Below, piece by piece: positions 34,870 through 43,761 of a stretch of DNA of 50,719 nt (position 1 is its first letter; every line of letters starts with the position of its first letter). Source of the DNA: an uncultured Sphingobacteriales bacterium (GTDB lineage: Bacteria; Bacteroidota; Bacteroidia; Chitinophagales; Chitinophagaceae); contig CAMLFX010000009.1 of the NCBI GenBank assembly GCA_946479435.1, positions 1-50,719 on the forward strand. Reading direction: 5' to 3'. The notes below the pieces were generated by a model that was not told where the DNA came from, did not search any database, and was given only the letters and a program-made list of their open reading frames with translations. Position numbers and translations under genes: made by a program.

Positions 34870-35605
34870 TTACGGGCACAAAGGTATAGCCCATTTGTTT
34901 TGCCTGCTGTATTAGGGGCGTTAAAATTTTTGTTGTTACTGCCATAGAGTCATGCAGTAATATTATATCTCCTCCCTTTAGTTTGTTAAATATGTGTTTC
35001 AGTAATTTATCAGGGTCGGTTATTTTGGTATCAAAAGAGCGCAATGTCCACCCGATAGAGAGCATATTAGTTGTAGCAACTGCTCTTTTAAGGTTAGGGT
35101 TGGTAATACCGTAGGGCGGACGAAACAGGTTGGGTACAAGCCCTGTAATATTCTGTATTGCCCGGTTGGTTTGTTCTATCTCCTCAGCCATTCTCCTGCT
35201 GCTTTGCCAGTCGAAGTTAAACCCATGTGCATAGCTATGGTTGCCTATGGTATGTCCCTCTTCATGCCAGCGCTTAACCAGGGCCGGGTGCTCTGCAGCA
35301 TGCTTACCAATGGCAAAAAAGCTGGCTCTTACATTATGTTGTTCCAATATATACAAAACCTCATTGGTGTACTTTGCCGGGCCATCATCAAATGTTAACG
35401 ACAATAATTTATCGTTCTTGCTTTTATACAAGCTATGTAAAAAAAAATTCCACCGGATATTTACAGCGCCCAAAAAGAAAATGGAAAGGTGTGCTACCAA
35501 TGGCGGCAATAACCACCAAATGCTTATGTAACCGTAAGCTATTAATGCAGTAAGTGCAACCAGCACAATAGCCAGTGCGATATTGAAATATTTATAAGGC
35601 TGCAA
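34832..35605 (-). CDS. Membrane-anchored polysaccharide deacetylase (CE4)
   Basis: A 257-residue protein. Two hydrophobic segments (about 8-27 and 29-47) anchor the NodB-homology domain that follows. Catalytic motifs: TFDDGP (71-76; general base and metal Asp), HSYAH (122-126; metal His pair), RPPYG (163-167) and LLHDS near 215-219. The enzyme removes acetyl groups from sugars of a glycan or glycolipid, on the outer face of the inner membrane. The start is TTG at 35605. It opens a four-gene run of overlapping genes (deacetylase, LolA-like, lipoprotein, FabZ-like). Confidence 0.88.
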   Translation of the reverse strand: MQPYKYFNIALAIVLVALTALIAYGYISIWWLLPPLVAHLSIFFLGAVNIRWNFFLHSLYKSKNDKLLSLTFDDGPAKYTNEVLYILEQHNVRASFFAIGKHAAEHPALVKRWHEEGHTIGNHSYAHGFNFDWQSSRRMAEEIEQTNRAIQNITGLVPNLFRPPYGITNPNLKRAVATTNMLSIGWTLRSFDTKITDPDKLLKHIFNKLKGGDIILLHDSMAVTTKILTPLIQQAKQMGYTFVPVNELLEIEPYKKP

Positions 35606-35632
35606 AATTCAGGAGGCTAAGACTATCTGCTG

Positions 35633-35640
35633 CAAAGGTA
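35633..35640 (-). promoter_or_regulatory. Candidate -7 element for the deacetylase cluster
   Basis: TACCTTTG on the minus strand matches TAnnTTTG exactly, 28 nt before the TTG start of the deacetylase. No convincing -33 element. Confidence 0.4.
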
Positions 35641-35652
35641 ATTCAGTAATGC

Positions 35653-36393
35653 TTATCCTGATACTGTTGCTTTATAATCTGCAGCAGCGCTTATATCAGC
35701 CGCCGTACAAATAGTAATATCAGGATATTGGGTAATGATCATACGAATTGATACGCCATTTTCCAGAAAGCGCAGGCATTCTATTTGTTCAGCAGTTTCC
35801 AGCGGCGATTTTGGAAGTAATGCGAAGTTTAGCAGTTCTATTTTGCGATAAGCGTAAACCGGCACATGCCTGTAATAATTAATAGGGAAAGATGTATTGC
35901 GCAAATAAGGTATTACACTGCGGGAAAAAAACATTGCGTTCTGGCGCAGGTCAATGGCGGCCTTTACATATTGGGGGTTGTTTGCATCTTTTGGATTTTT
36001 AAATTTCTGCACTATTGATGCTACCCTGATATTATTACCATGTGGGCCATCAAAAGCCCCCAAAAGCTTTTGTAATGATGCTTTACTTGTAAAAGGTAAG
36101 TTGCCGGGTATGTTTACAAAAATATCTGCATCCGTATCCATAGCCACTTCTGCTATACTGTCTGTAGCTGTGGTATGGTTAGTTTTATTGGCAGTTACTT
36201 TACCTCCTATATCATGAATGGCTTTTGTGATATCGTTATTACTTGTTACCACAAGCACATCTTGAAACAGTTCTGTTTCAAGTATCGATTGATAAGTATG
36301 GCAGATTAATTTTATACCGTTCAGCTCTTTCAATAGTATGCCGGGATCTACTTCCGGATCTATTTGGGTAGCTATAAGCGCAATGTACCTCAT
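35653..36393 (-). CDS. KdsB-like cytidylyltransferase homologue with degenerate active site
   Basis: A 246-residue protein aligning along its whole length with CMP-Kdo synthetase (KdsB), from the ATG giving MRYIALIATQ. Fold-level matches are clear: LLKELNGIKLICHTYQSIL, GGKVTANKTNHTTATDSIAE, FFSRSVIPY, YYRHVPVYAYRK, SPLETAEQIECLRFLENG. The catalytic motifs are not: the PAR loop is ATQ, PGK is PGI, the Mg-binding GDEP is GNLP, and the VDTPED metal site is CTAADI. The frame is intact, so this is not a frameshifted gene. It probably lost nucleotide transfer and gained another role, or is relaxing. It lies 47 nt upstream of the deacetylase cluster on the same strand. Confidence 0.75.
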   Translation of the reverse strand: MRYIALIATQIDPEVDPGILLKELNGIKLICHTYQSILETELFQDVLVVTSNNDITKAIHDIGGKVTANKTNHTTATDSIAEVAMDTDADIFVNIPGNLPFTSKASLQKLLGAFDGPHGNNIRVASIVQKFKNPKDANNPQYVKAAIDLRQNAMFFSRSVIPYLRNTSFPINYYRHVPVYAYRKIELLNFALLPKSPLETAEQIECLRFLENGVSIRMIITQYPDITICTAADISAAADYKATVSG

Positions 36394-36474
36394 AGTTACA
36401 GGCATTTTATACAATAGTGAATATACTCATTAGAAAATGCTTATTCACTCCTTTACATATTATTAACAAATATA

Positions 36475-36861
36475 TTATTTCTTTAAAAAACCTGTTAGCA
36501 AAAACAACCAGCCAAGTATAAAAAACAGTCCGCCTATCGGTGTCAATATTCCTACGCCACCTAAACCTACTGAACCATTCATTTTAAGCAGGGTAAGTGC
36601 ATATAGAGAACCGCTGAATAGTAGTATGCCTATTATAAAGAACGTACTTGCCAGTTTTAGTTGCTTATGGGGAAAGCCAATAAAAGCTATACCTGTTGCC
36701 AATAAAGCGAAACTGTGGTAGAATTGATACCTTACCCCTGTTTCAAAAGTTTGTAACATTTCCGGTGTCAATACTTGTTTTAAGGCATGCGCGCCGAAAG
36801 CGCCTAAAACAACTGCTAAAGCCGCAAATATTGCTGCTGAGGTTAATGCAGGTTTGTACAT
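36475..36861 (-). CDS. DUF423 (YgdD-like) membrane protein
   Basis: A 128-residue protein with four hydrophobic segments and the DUF423 hallmarks: AALAVVLGAFGAHALKQ (about 13-29), then VRYQFYHSFALLATG (about 43-57) and GGVGILTPIGGLFFILGW. Inner membrane; function unknown. It overlaps aroK by 19 nt and is its likely co-transcribed partner. Confidence 0.9.
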   Translation of the reverse strand: MYKPALTSAAIFAALAVVLGAFGAHALKQVLTPEMLQTFETGVRYQFYHSFALLATGIAFIGFPHKQLKLASTFFIIGILLFSGSLYALTLLKMNGSVGLGGVGILTPIGGLFFILGWLFLLTGFLKK

Positions 36862-37349
36862 TGCTCTATAATTTTTGCGAAGGTACGCAGAGAAAGATTT
36901 TCAGCCTGTAAAATATAATGCGCCTGTTTGTAAACTGCTTCCCGTTGGCTAAGTAAGTTTTTCAGGCTTTCGTATTTATCAGTACTGTTTATTAGGGGGC
37001 GTGTGCTGTTATTAACAACTCTGTTAAATAGTATATCAATGTCTGTATCTATGTAAATAACACAACCCTTTTCTTTCATCAGGTGCATGTTGTTATAGTA
37101 AACGGGTGTACCACCACCACAAGCTACAATGGTATTGGCGGGAAAAGTGGCAATAACCTGCTGCAAAATATCTTGTTCCTTATCTCGAAAATAAGTTGCT
37201 CCTTTTTGTTGAAATATTTCGGCTATTGTAATTTTTTCTTCTTCTTTTATCAGTTCGTCAAGGTCTGCAAGTGGCAGCTGCCATTCAGCAGATATTAGCC
37301 TGCCCCAATAACTTTTGCCAGATGCCGGCATGCCTATCAGGAAGATCAT
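36843..37349 (-). CDS. aroK: Shikimate kinase
   Basis: A 168-residue P-loop kinase that phosphorylates shikimate at the 3-hydroxyl in aromatic amino acid synthesis. Walker A is GMPASGKSYWG (6-16). Shikimate contacts are visible as the ADLDELI loop (about 28-34), FRDKEQDIL (about 54-62), and ACGGGTPVY (about 76-84). The lid is in NNSTRPLI near 115-120. It begins 4 nt after cinA and overlaps DUF423. Confidence 0.93.
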   Translation of the reverse strand: MIFLIGMPASGKSYWGRLISAEWQLPLADLDELIKEEEKITIAEIFQQKGATYFRDKEQDILQQVIATFPANTIVACGGGTPVYYNNMHLMKEKGCVIYIDTDIDILFNRVVNNSTRPLINSTDKYESLKNLLSQREAVYKQAHYILQAENLSLRTFAKIIEQCTNLH

Positions 37350-37353
37350 GCGT

Positions 37354-38607
37354 TTATAACTTATCGTTTATCATTTTCCATATCAGCAACATGCCCATTT
37401 GCAAAGCCATCTCTTTGTTCCTGTGTCTGTCGTAGTGAAACCTGAATTCTTTTGAAAAAGTTTTATCCGCAGATGAAGCCGCCATCCATACCGTGCCTAC
37501 GGGTACGCGTTCATCTTCATCCCCTTCACTTAGCAATCCTGTTATTGAAAAACTGTAGTCAGCGCTCATTATTTTGCGCACCTGTTCCGCCATAGCTATT
37601 GCTGTTTGCTGGCTTACTACACCATAACTATCAATTGTTTCTTTGGGCACACCCAGCAAATGTTCTTTTATCTCGTTTTGATAACAAATAATACTGCCTT
37701 TAAAATATTTGCTTGATCCGGGTACTTGTGTTATATAATGCCCTACCATGCCACCTGTGCAGCTTTCTGCCAGGCTAAGTGTAGCTTTTTTTTGCAGTAG
37801 CGATATACCAATTAATTGCTCAAGCGGTATGTCTTCCAACGCTATCACAATATTATTAAGTCTTTCTGCTAACATATCCTGCCACTTATCCAGTTCGGCT
37901 TTCAGTTTCGCCTTATTACTACTCCTGCCTGTCAGCCTAAGTTTTACAATGCCCGCACCGGGCAGGTATGCCAGTTTAATATGGGGTGGCAATGCTTCTT
38001 CTATATCCTTTATTTTTTCAGCAATAAAACTTTCACCTTCACCTGCAGTTATTACAGAATGGTGTAGCAATGCATCGCTAACTATATTTTTCTGCAGGTA
38101 TGGCACTACCTCGTCAGTCATAATACCAGCCATTTCAAACGGCACACCCGGCATGGCAATTAATAGTTTTCCATCTTTTTCAAAAAGCATTCCAGGTGCC
38201 GTGCCCATTTTATTATGCAATATTGTGCAGTTATCAGGCACCTCCGCTTGCTTTAGATTACGCTCTAAAAAAGGGCGGTTTCTTCGCTGGAAGATATCTT
38301 TTACATGTTTTAATACATCTTCATTCACTACTAGCTTACCACCAAAATATTCACATAGAAGTGGCTTGGTTATATCGTCGGCGGTTGGCCCCAGTCCACC
38401 TGTTACAAATACAATATCCGATTTGTTCAACTCTTCATCCAATGCATTTACTATTGCTGCCTTTTCATCTCCTACAGCTACTCTTCTTTGCACGTCTATG
38501 CCAATATGGTTGATACATTGAGCTATAAAAGCCGAATTGGTGTCAATCGTTTGTCCTATAAGCAATTCATCGCCTATGGTAATAATAGATGCTTGTATGT
38601 TAGCCAT
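37354..38607 (-). CDS. cinA: CinA-family nicotinamide mononucleotide deamidase-related protein
   Basis: A 417-residue two-domain protein. The N-terminal MoCF/COG1058 domain (about 1-170) shows ITIGDELLIGQTIDTNSAFIAQ and FVTGGLGPTADDITK. The C-terminal PncC domain (about 255-417) shows TLSLAESCTGGMVGHYITQVPG and SITGLLSEGDEDERVPVGTVW. CinA acts in pyridine nucleotide salvage, converting NMN to NaMN, with ADP-ribose pyrophosphatase activity in the N-terminal part. The start is the second ATG (MANIQASIITIGD). It overlaps the upstream thioesterase gene by 8 nt. Confidence 0.93.
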   Translation of the reverse strand: MANIQASIITIGDELLIGQTIDTNSAFIAQCINHIGIDVQRRVAVGDEKAAIVNALDEELNKSDIVFVTGGLGPTADDITKPLLCEYFGGKLVVNEDVLKHVKDIFQRRNRPFLERNLKQAEVPDNCTILHNKMGTAPGMLFEKDGKLLIAMPGVPFEMAGIMTDEVVPYLQKNIVSDALLHHSVITAGEGESFIAEKIKDIEEALPPHIKLAYLPGAGIVKLRLTGRSSNKAKLKAELDKWQDMLAERLNNIVIALEDIPLEQLIGISLLQKKATLSLAESCTGGMVGHYITQVPGSSKYFKGSIICYQNEIKEHLLGVPKETIDSYGVVSQQTAIAMAEQVRKIMSADYSFSITGLLSEGDEDERVPVGTVWMAASSADKTFSKEFRFHYDRHRNKEMALQMGMLLIWKMINDKL

Positions 38608-39022
38608 GTTGTTGTGCAAAAAACGGTGCCAGTTTTTCTCTGAGGTCTTGTGGCAGCGATACTTTTTTCTTCTCCTTCATATCATAAAACACTAGTGTAG
38701 TCACGCCTTTGTTTAGTAATTGGTCCTGCTCGTTATATAGTTCCGTATGAAAATCAATTTTACTTCCTTCCGGTATCTCTTTTAGTATTGTTTTTACCGT
38801 TATCAGGTCATCGTATAGGGCAGGCCTGAAGTATTGTGCATTCAATGCAACCACCGGCATCATAATACCTGTTTCCTCCATTTGGCGGTAGGTATATCCT
38901 AATGTCCTGATGGCTTCTGCCCTGCCCACTTCATAATATTGTGCATAGTTGCCGTAGTACAGGTAACCCATCTGGTCCGTTTCGCCATACCGTACTCTTA
39001 TTTGCGTAGTTGATGAAAACAT
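38600..39022 (-). CDS. Acyl-CoA thioesterase, YbgC/FadM-like 4HBT
   Basis: A 140-residue hotdog thioesterase. The catalytic YGETDQMGYLYYGNYAQYYE (about 12-31) has the Asp of the 4-hydroxybenzoyl-CoA thioesterase type. The RAEAIRTLGYTYRQME helix follows, as in YbgC. Members hydrolyse acyl-CoA or acyl-ACP; YbgC is linked to the Tol-Pal system. It lies 3 nt after the SDR gene and overlaps cinA. Confidence 0.88.
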   Translation of the reverse strand: MFSSTTQIRVRYGETDQMGYLYYGNYAQYYEVGRAEAIRTLGYTYRQMEETGIMMPVVALNAQYFRPALYDDLITVKTILKEIPEGSKIDFHTELYNEQDQLLNKGVTTLVFYDMKEKKKVSLPQDLREKLAPFFAQQHG

Positions 39023-39025
39023 ATC

Positions 39026-39805
39026 TTACTGTTGCGCTGATATTTTATCGGCCTCTTTTATATTATATACGCTGTTAGCTTGCGTAATACAGGTAAGCGT
39101 AAGGTCGTTGATGCAAACGTGCGCGGGCACAGTAGTGCAATAGTACACTACATTCGCTATATCTTCTGCATGCAGCGGTGTAAAACCAACATACATATTC
39201 TTGGCGCGTTCCGCATCGCCTTTATATCTTACCAATGAAAATTCTGTTTCTGCTGCGCCGGGATTGATACCAGTTACTTTTATACCATAAGGCAGCAAGT
39301 CTATACGCATTGCTTGTGTTAATGCATCAACCGCAAACTTCGTAGCGCAGTACACATTCCCATTTTTGTAAACAACCTTCCCTGCTGTTGAGCCTATATT
39401 AATGATATGTCCGCTGCCATTATTCTTTATTAATGGTACCACTTGCCTGGTTACATAAAGCAGGCCTTTTACATTCGTATCTACCATTACATCCCAGTCA
39501 TCTGTATCACCTTCATCAATCGATGACATGCCCGATGCAAGGCCAGCATTATTCACCAGTATATCTATTCGGTCTGTCTCAGTTTTTAACCTGTCAATAG
39601 CTGCAGCAACTTCCTGTTTATTTCTTACATCAAATTGAAGTGTATAAACTTTACTGCCATAACCTTCCAGTTCTTTCTTTACTTCCTGCAATCTTTCCGC
39701 TCTGCGGCCGGTGATACAAACATTGTAGCCATTTTTAGCAAATAGTTGCGCAATAGCTTTACCGAAGCCTGAAGTAGCCCCGGTAACTAATATTGTTTTA
39801 CTCAT
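39026..39805 (-). CDS. SDR-family oxidoreductase
   Basis: A 259-residue short-chain dehydrogenase. Cofactor motif TGATSGFGKAIA (8-19) with GRRAERL (33-39) suggests NADP preference. NNAG is near 86-89. Catalytic residues: Ser in NIGSTAGKV near 142 and YCATK (Tyr/Lys about 155-159). Closest in style to YdfG-type 3-hydroxy acid/serine dehydrogenases. Substrate unknown. First of the SDR/thioesterase/cinA/aroK/DUF423 run on the minus strand. Confidence 0.88.
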   Translation of the reverse strand: MSKTILVTGATSGFGKAIAQLFAKNGYNVCITGRRAERLQEVKKELEGYGSKVYTLQFDVRNKQEVAAAIDRLKTETDRIDILVNNAGLASGMSSIDEGDTDDWDVMVDTNVKGLLYVTRQVVPLIKNNGSGHIINIGSTAGKVVYKNGNVYCATKFAVDALTQAMRIDLLPYGIKVTGINPGAAETEFSLVRYKGDAERAKNMYVGFTPLHAEDIANVVYYCTTVPAHVCINDLTLTCITQANSVYNIKEADKISAQQ

Positions 39806-39854
39806 AGGTACATGAAAATTGAGCCTAAAGATAATGCATGTATGGCAGAAGGGA

Positions 39855-41762
39855 TTATTGAACGAGGATTACGTCGCCTTTTATCATTTCGTTTATGCCA
39901 AACCGGTTAGTAACACCCAGCACCCAAAAATAAGTACCAAGATCAGCTCGCTGTCCTTTGTAGGTCCCATCCCACCCTCTGCTGAAATCTTTACCATCGA
40001 AAACAAGCTCGCCAAAACGGTTGAAAACCCTGAAGAAACGCACATTTGCATAACCAACCCCCAATGGCTTAAGAAAATCATTCAGCCCGTCTCCATTGGG
40101 CGAAAAAGCTGAGGGAACAAATAATGAGGCTTGTTCTACTACCCATACTATTATCGAATCATCGCCTTCGCAACCTGCTGCACTTTTTATATGTACGTTA
40201 TATTCATAGTGCCCAGTATCAGGATAATATGCCTGGGGGTTGGGTGTATTGGGAAAGCTCAGGCCATCGGCCGGAGACCATGTATATTCAAGGCCGCCGC
40301 TTGCCTGGAAGCGCAGACGTTCTCCTTTTACAATAATGGTATCATTGCCGGCAAATGGCTGAAAATTATCAACAGAAAGTTGTTTTCTTGCAGTATCCCT
40401 GCAACCCTTTATACTCGCCGATTCAAACACAACATTATAATTATTGCCTGCCGGAAATGTGTGTACGGGATTTTGTTCTGTTGAAAAACCACCATCGCCA
40501 AAATCCCAGTTCCATTCTACTATGGGATTATATGTTGCTACTGAAAGGTCTTTAAATTGTATGGGTGTATTAGGGCAGAACAAACCGTCGGTTTCAAAAT
40601 CGGCCTTATAACTGGGGAATACTTTTACAATTCTTTCTATACTATCGGTACAGCCTGCTTGTCCTTTATTTACTATTAACTTAACCATATACACCCCTGT
40701 ATCGGCGTAAGTATGTGATGGTTGAAATTCGGTAGAACTGGCGCCGTCGCCAAAGGTCCAGTCGTATGTAAAACCGCCCGCACTATTATTTACAAAATCA
40801 ACAGTATAGTCGTTGCACTCAACAATATACGTATTGAACTCAGGTGAAAATTGCGGAATATTAGCAATTACCTTTCTGGAACAGTTAGTGACTACGAACT
40901 GAAATTCACGTTTCACGGTATTTATGATCACTCCACTGCGCCACTCATTACAGCATACCGTTACTACAAACCTGCCTATCAGGCTTGGCGTGCCGGTTAT
41001 CATACCGGTTTTAGGGTCTATTTGTATGCGTGGGTTGCCTGGCATAGGTCTGGAAGCGGAATAACCGGTTACATAGTTTACCGGATCCAGAGTTGGATCA
41101 ACAGGTAAGGGCTTGGCATCACCATCGCTACCACCAGCGTATGCCTGGCAAAATTCATAGCTTAATGAATCTCCATCAACATCAGTTGCCCCATGGTCGT
41201 AAACCAAGGGGTTATCAACACATATAATTTGTGGCGGATAATTTTTAAAAATGGCGCTATTATTACAAGTAGCCAGATTAGCGGGAGGAATATCACAGTA
41301 GTAGGTAGCACCAGTCCTGCCGGGGTTGCGTATGTTTTGTACGGTACTGTTGCGGCAGCAACGCTGGTACAATATCCTATAGCCGGTAGTGCTTGGCGGT
41401 AATGTAAGTTTTCTTATAAAAGTGATCTTTTTAAGACATACGTCAGGATAATTATCTACACACTGGCTGGGAACCTCAGGATTGATAGGAGGTTGCATCG
41501 CATTTGCCCTTATCTCCATTGTATCAAGTAGTCTGCCATCGCCTGAAAATATTCCTATATAGGCTGTTGAATCTGCAAGTATGGCATTGGAATCTCCCGT
41601 AAGGCAATCAATGTATAAATCTATTTGTAGCTGGTATTGGTTATTGCTAAGGCATTTGTAGGTCATTTCACCACCAACAATATGCGATGCAAAAGAAGTT
41701 GTGAAACTACTTAAGAAAATTACCAGCAGCGATAACCTGTATATAATTGACCTTCGATTCAT
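39855..41762 (-). CDS. PKD-domain adhesin-like protein with type B T9SS C-terminus
   Basis: A 635-residue secreted protein. Signal peptide about 1-26, then the Bacteroidota-specific opening SHIVGGEMTYKCLSNNQY. Several disulfide-forming cysteines lie in the N-terminal 310 residues. Two PKD domains are marked by YDWTFGDGASSTEFQPSHTY (about 325-350) and WNWDFGDGGFSTEQNPVHTF (about 415-435). The C-terminus LFVPSAFSPNGDGLNDFLK (about 548-566) to the end is the gliding-motility-associated (type B) sorting domain used by T9SS. A surface adhesin or filament component is the likely role. Confidence 0.92.
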   Translation of the reverse strand: MNRRSIIYRLSLLVIFLSSFTTSFASHIVGGEMTYKCLSNNQYQLQIDLYIDCLTGDSNAILADSTAYIGIFSGDGRLLDTMEIRANAMQPPINPEVPSQCVDNYPDVCLKKITFIRKLTLPPSTTGYRILYQRCCRNSTVQNIRNPGRTGATYYCDIPPANLATCNNSAIFKNYPPQIICVDNPLVYDHGATDVDGDSLSYEFCQAYAGGSDGDAKPLPVDPTLDPVNYVTGYSASRPMPGNPRIQIDPKTGMITGTPSLIGRFVVTVCCNEWRSGVIINTVKREFQFVVTNCSRKVIANIPQFSPEFNTYIVECNDYTVDFVNNSAGGFTYDWTFGDGASSTEFQPSHTYADTGVYMVKLIVNKGQAGCTDSIERIVKVFPSYKADFETDGLFCPNTPIQFKDLSVATYNPIVEWNWDFGDGGFSTEQNPVHTFPAGNNYNVVFESASIKGCRDTARKQLSVDNFQPFAGNDTIIVKGERLRFQASGGLEYTWSPADGLSFPNTPNPQAYYPDTGHYEYNVHIKSAAGCEGDDSIIVWVVEQASLFVPSAFSPNGDGLNDFLKPLGVGYANVRFFRVFNRFGELVFDGKDFSRGWDGTYKGQRADLGTYFWVLGVTNRFGINEMIKGDVILVQ

Positions 41763-41786
41763 TGATACTGCTCCTGAAGTTGATTT

Positions 41787-42602
41787 CTAACGCTTGTTAC
41801 AAAAGTCCGTAAATTCTTCCAGATCGCGCGTTAACTTCTCGGGCTGCTCTAGCATGCTCATATGGCCGCAATCGGAATAGATCTCTACAAATGTACGGTT
41901 TGACAGGGTACTTTGTTGTGCTGAAACATCGATAGGCACGGCAGTATCTTCTTTACCAATAACGAATTGCACCGGGAAAGTAGCGTCTATCAACACTTTC
42001 ACCCTTTCAGGGCGATTTATCATGGCATTGTAAAAAGAAACCATTGCTTTAACTTCCAGTTGCAAGCCACTTTCTATCTGCGTTTCAACTACTTCTGGAT
42101 GTTGGTGGATAAATGTTTCGGCAAAGAGGTTGGGTATCATTTGCCTTATGAAAGTTTCTTTCCCTTTAGGCTTTTGCATCAGGGCTATGCTTTTACGCCG
42201 TGCTTCTTTTTTCTCTTCGCTATCGGCACCTGCAAATGAGTGTATTAATGATAAGCCCTTTACTTTGTCTGCGTACATTTCCGCAAAAGCTAATGCTGTA
42301 TAGCCTCCCATCGAATGGCCGGCAATGATGGCAATATTAATTCCACAATCAATCAATATATCATTAATACTTTCAGCCATATCTTCTATGCTTACGCCTT
42401 CACCGGTAAATGTGCTACCCCCGCTGCGGGGAAGATCGGGTATAATAACTGTGTATTTTTTAGATAAATCGGGCCATATATTACTCCACAATTCACCCGA
42501 TTCAGGAAAACCATGTATTAGTACTATTGCAGGGCCCTGCCCCAGCTTTCGGTAACTAAGTGTAGGGAATTTAGAGGTATGTATTTTTTTAATGTTTTCC
42601 AT
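41787..42602 (-). CDS. Alpha/beta hydrolase
   Basis: A 271-residue hydrolase from ATG 42602 (MENIKKIHTSKF). Oxyanion loop VLIHGFPESGELW (about 27-39). Nucleophile Ser in AGHSMGGYTALAF (about 94-107). Asp in VIGKEDTAVP (about 217-226). His in DCGHMSMLEQPEK (about 244-256). It is the common carboxylesterase/epoxide-hydrolase-like family and the substrate cannot be told. It overlaps the Lnb gene by about 14 nt and likely shares its transcript. Confidence 0.88.
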   Translation of the reverse strand: MENIKKIHTSKFPTLSYRKLGQGPAIVLIHGFPESGELWSNIWPDLSKKYTVIIPDLPRSGGSTFTGEGVSIEDMAESINDILIDCGINIAIIAGHSMGGYTALAFAEMYADKVKGLSLIHSFAGADSEEKKEARRKSIALMQKPKGKETFIRQMIPNLFAETFIHQHPEVVETQIESGLQLEVKAMVSFYNAMINRPERVKVLIDATFPVQFVIGKEDTAVPIDVSAQQSTLSNRTFVEIYSDCGHMSMLEQPEKLTRDLEEFTDFCNKR

Positions 42603-43746
42603 TAGGCCTTTGTATATCACGTTTATAAATCGTGCCATAAACAAAGATCAGCGCCAGCCAAAGTGGTGATAATTCAAGTAAAAGCATGCCCTGTATTTTA
42701 AGTAGGTGCACTACTATGGTCAGTAATATACCCGCTATGCCAACAATAGCATACCTGCTTTTATTGCTCCTGGAGGCGAATGCAATAAACAGATTGGTTG
42801 GCAACGCCCACAATACATTAAAGTTATTCTGGCAACCCTGGTGATCGGTACCAAACCACATAACCAGCATCAGGCAACCTAATAAGCCCGTAACAAACAG
42901 CAGCAAAAAAGTCATAACCTTACCTAGCGTTTTCAGTGGCTTAACGGACAAACCCACTATCGTCAGCAAGCATATAATCGACATAAGCACAAAAGGTTCG
43001 TTCACCCCTAATGGTATAGGTGGCGAACCACCTAGTATAGGTATAACTTTCCCTGCTATGGGTTTGCCATTTAACGTAGCGCCTGCAACACCATCGCGCA
43101 GGTAGTCAGGCAAAAACATCATGTCCTCGTTGCTCATCACCTTATCTATACGGCTGCCCAGTAACACATTCACGCCTAGCTTTTCCCAGTCTTTAGGTGC
43201 ATAGTATTGATTAATGATATCGCGGAAAGTAATACGGTTTGTTGCGGCAGGTGTCTTGCCAAAAACAAAGCCATTACCCAGCGATTTTGGAAACACATCT
43301 CTTATCCGTGTAGCACAGTTATCAAAGAAAAAATCGTACTTATAAGAGCGGTTCTCTTCTTTAGCATTTTCCTGCAGAAATGCCTGCAGTTCTATTTTCT
43401 TATCGCCACTCAGCAACAACTCCTGCTCTTCCACACTGCGGTTCACACTCCTGTACTCATCTACAAATTCACTATACGGATAGTATGATAAATAGTATAA
43501 CAATTTGCCCCGCATAAACTGCAATGCAAAATCATCGCTAAATGCGAACGTACCGTAGTTATAGGCCATATCGGTGCCACGTGCACTATCTACTATGCGT
43601 ATAGCGGTGTGTCCAAATGTTTCCCAGGTTTCGGGGCCGGTACCGCAGGTTAGCAGGCTTACTCTTAAATGGCTGCTATCAGCAGTTTGCGCATTGCCTT
43701 GTAAACAAAAGAGAACTGCTGTAAGCAGTAAAAGCTGTTTCAACAT
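42589..43746 (-). CDS. Lnb/DUF4105 membrane protein, probable lipoprotein N-acyltransferase
   Basis: A 385-residue protein. A signal peptide (1-19) precedes a periplasmic DUF4105 domain (about 28-230). The domain carries the conserved His46 in ETFGHTAIRI and Cys144 in FFDNCATRI, the probable His/Cys pair. Five or so transmembrane helices follow (about 245-375). DUF4105 proteins of this layout include Lnb, reported in Bacteroides as the enzyme that adds the third acyl chain to lipoproteins in the absence of Lnt. The assignment is by family; the many lipoproteins in the window would be its substrates. Confidence 0.78.
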   Translation of the reverse strand: MLKQLLLLTAVLFCLQGNAQTADSSHLRVSLLTCGTGPETWETFGHTAIRIVDSARGTDMAYNYGTFAFSDDFALQFMRGKLLYYLSYYPYSEFVDEYRSVNRSVEEQELLLSGDKKIELQAFLQENAKEENRSYKYDFFFDNCATRIRDVFPKSLGNGFVFGKTPAATNRITFRDIINQYYAPKDWEKLGVNVLLGSRIDKVMSNEDMMFLPDYLRDGVAGATLNGKPIAGKVIPILGGSPPIPLGVNEPFVLMSIICLLTIVGLSVKPLKTLGKVMTFLLLFVTGLLGCLMLVMWFGTDHQGCQNNFNVLWALPTNLFIAFASRSNKSRYAIVGIAGILLTIVVHLLKIQGMLLLELSPLWLALIFVYGTIYKRDIQRPNGKH

Positions 43747-43761
43747 ATTTGGTAAAAATAA

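Noticed and set aside
36416..36449. 8-bp inverted repeat AGTGAATA / TATTCACT with 18-nt loop between DUF423 and the KdsB-like gene
   Set aside because: No U-tract and a long loop; could be an operator but nothing supports it beyond symmetry.
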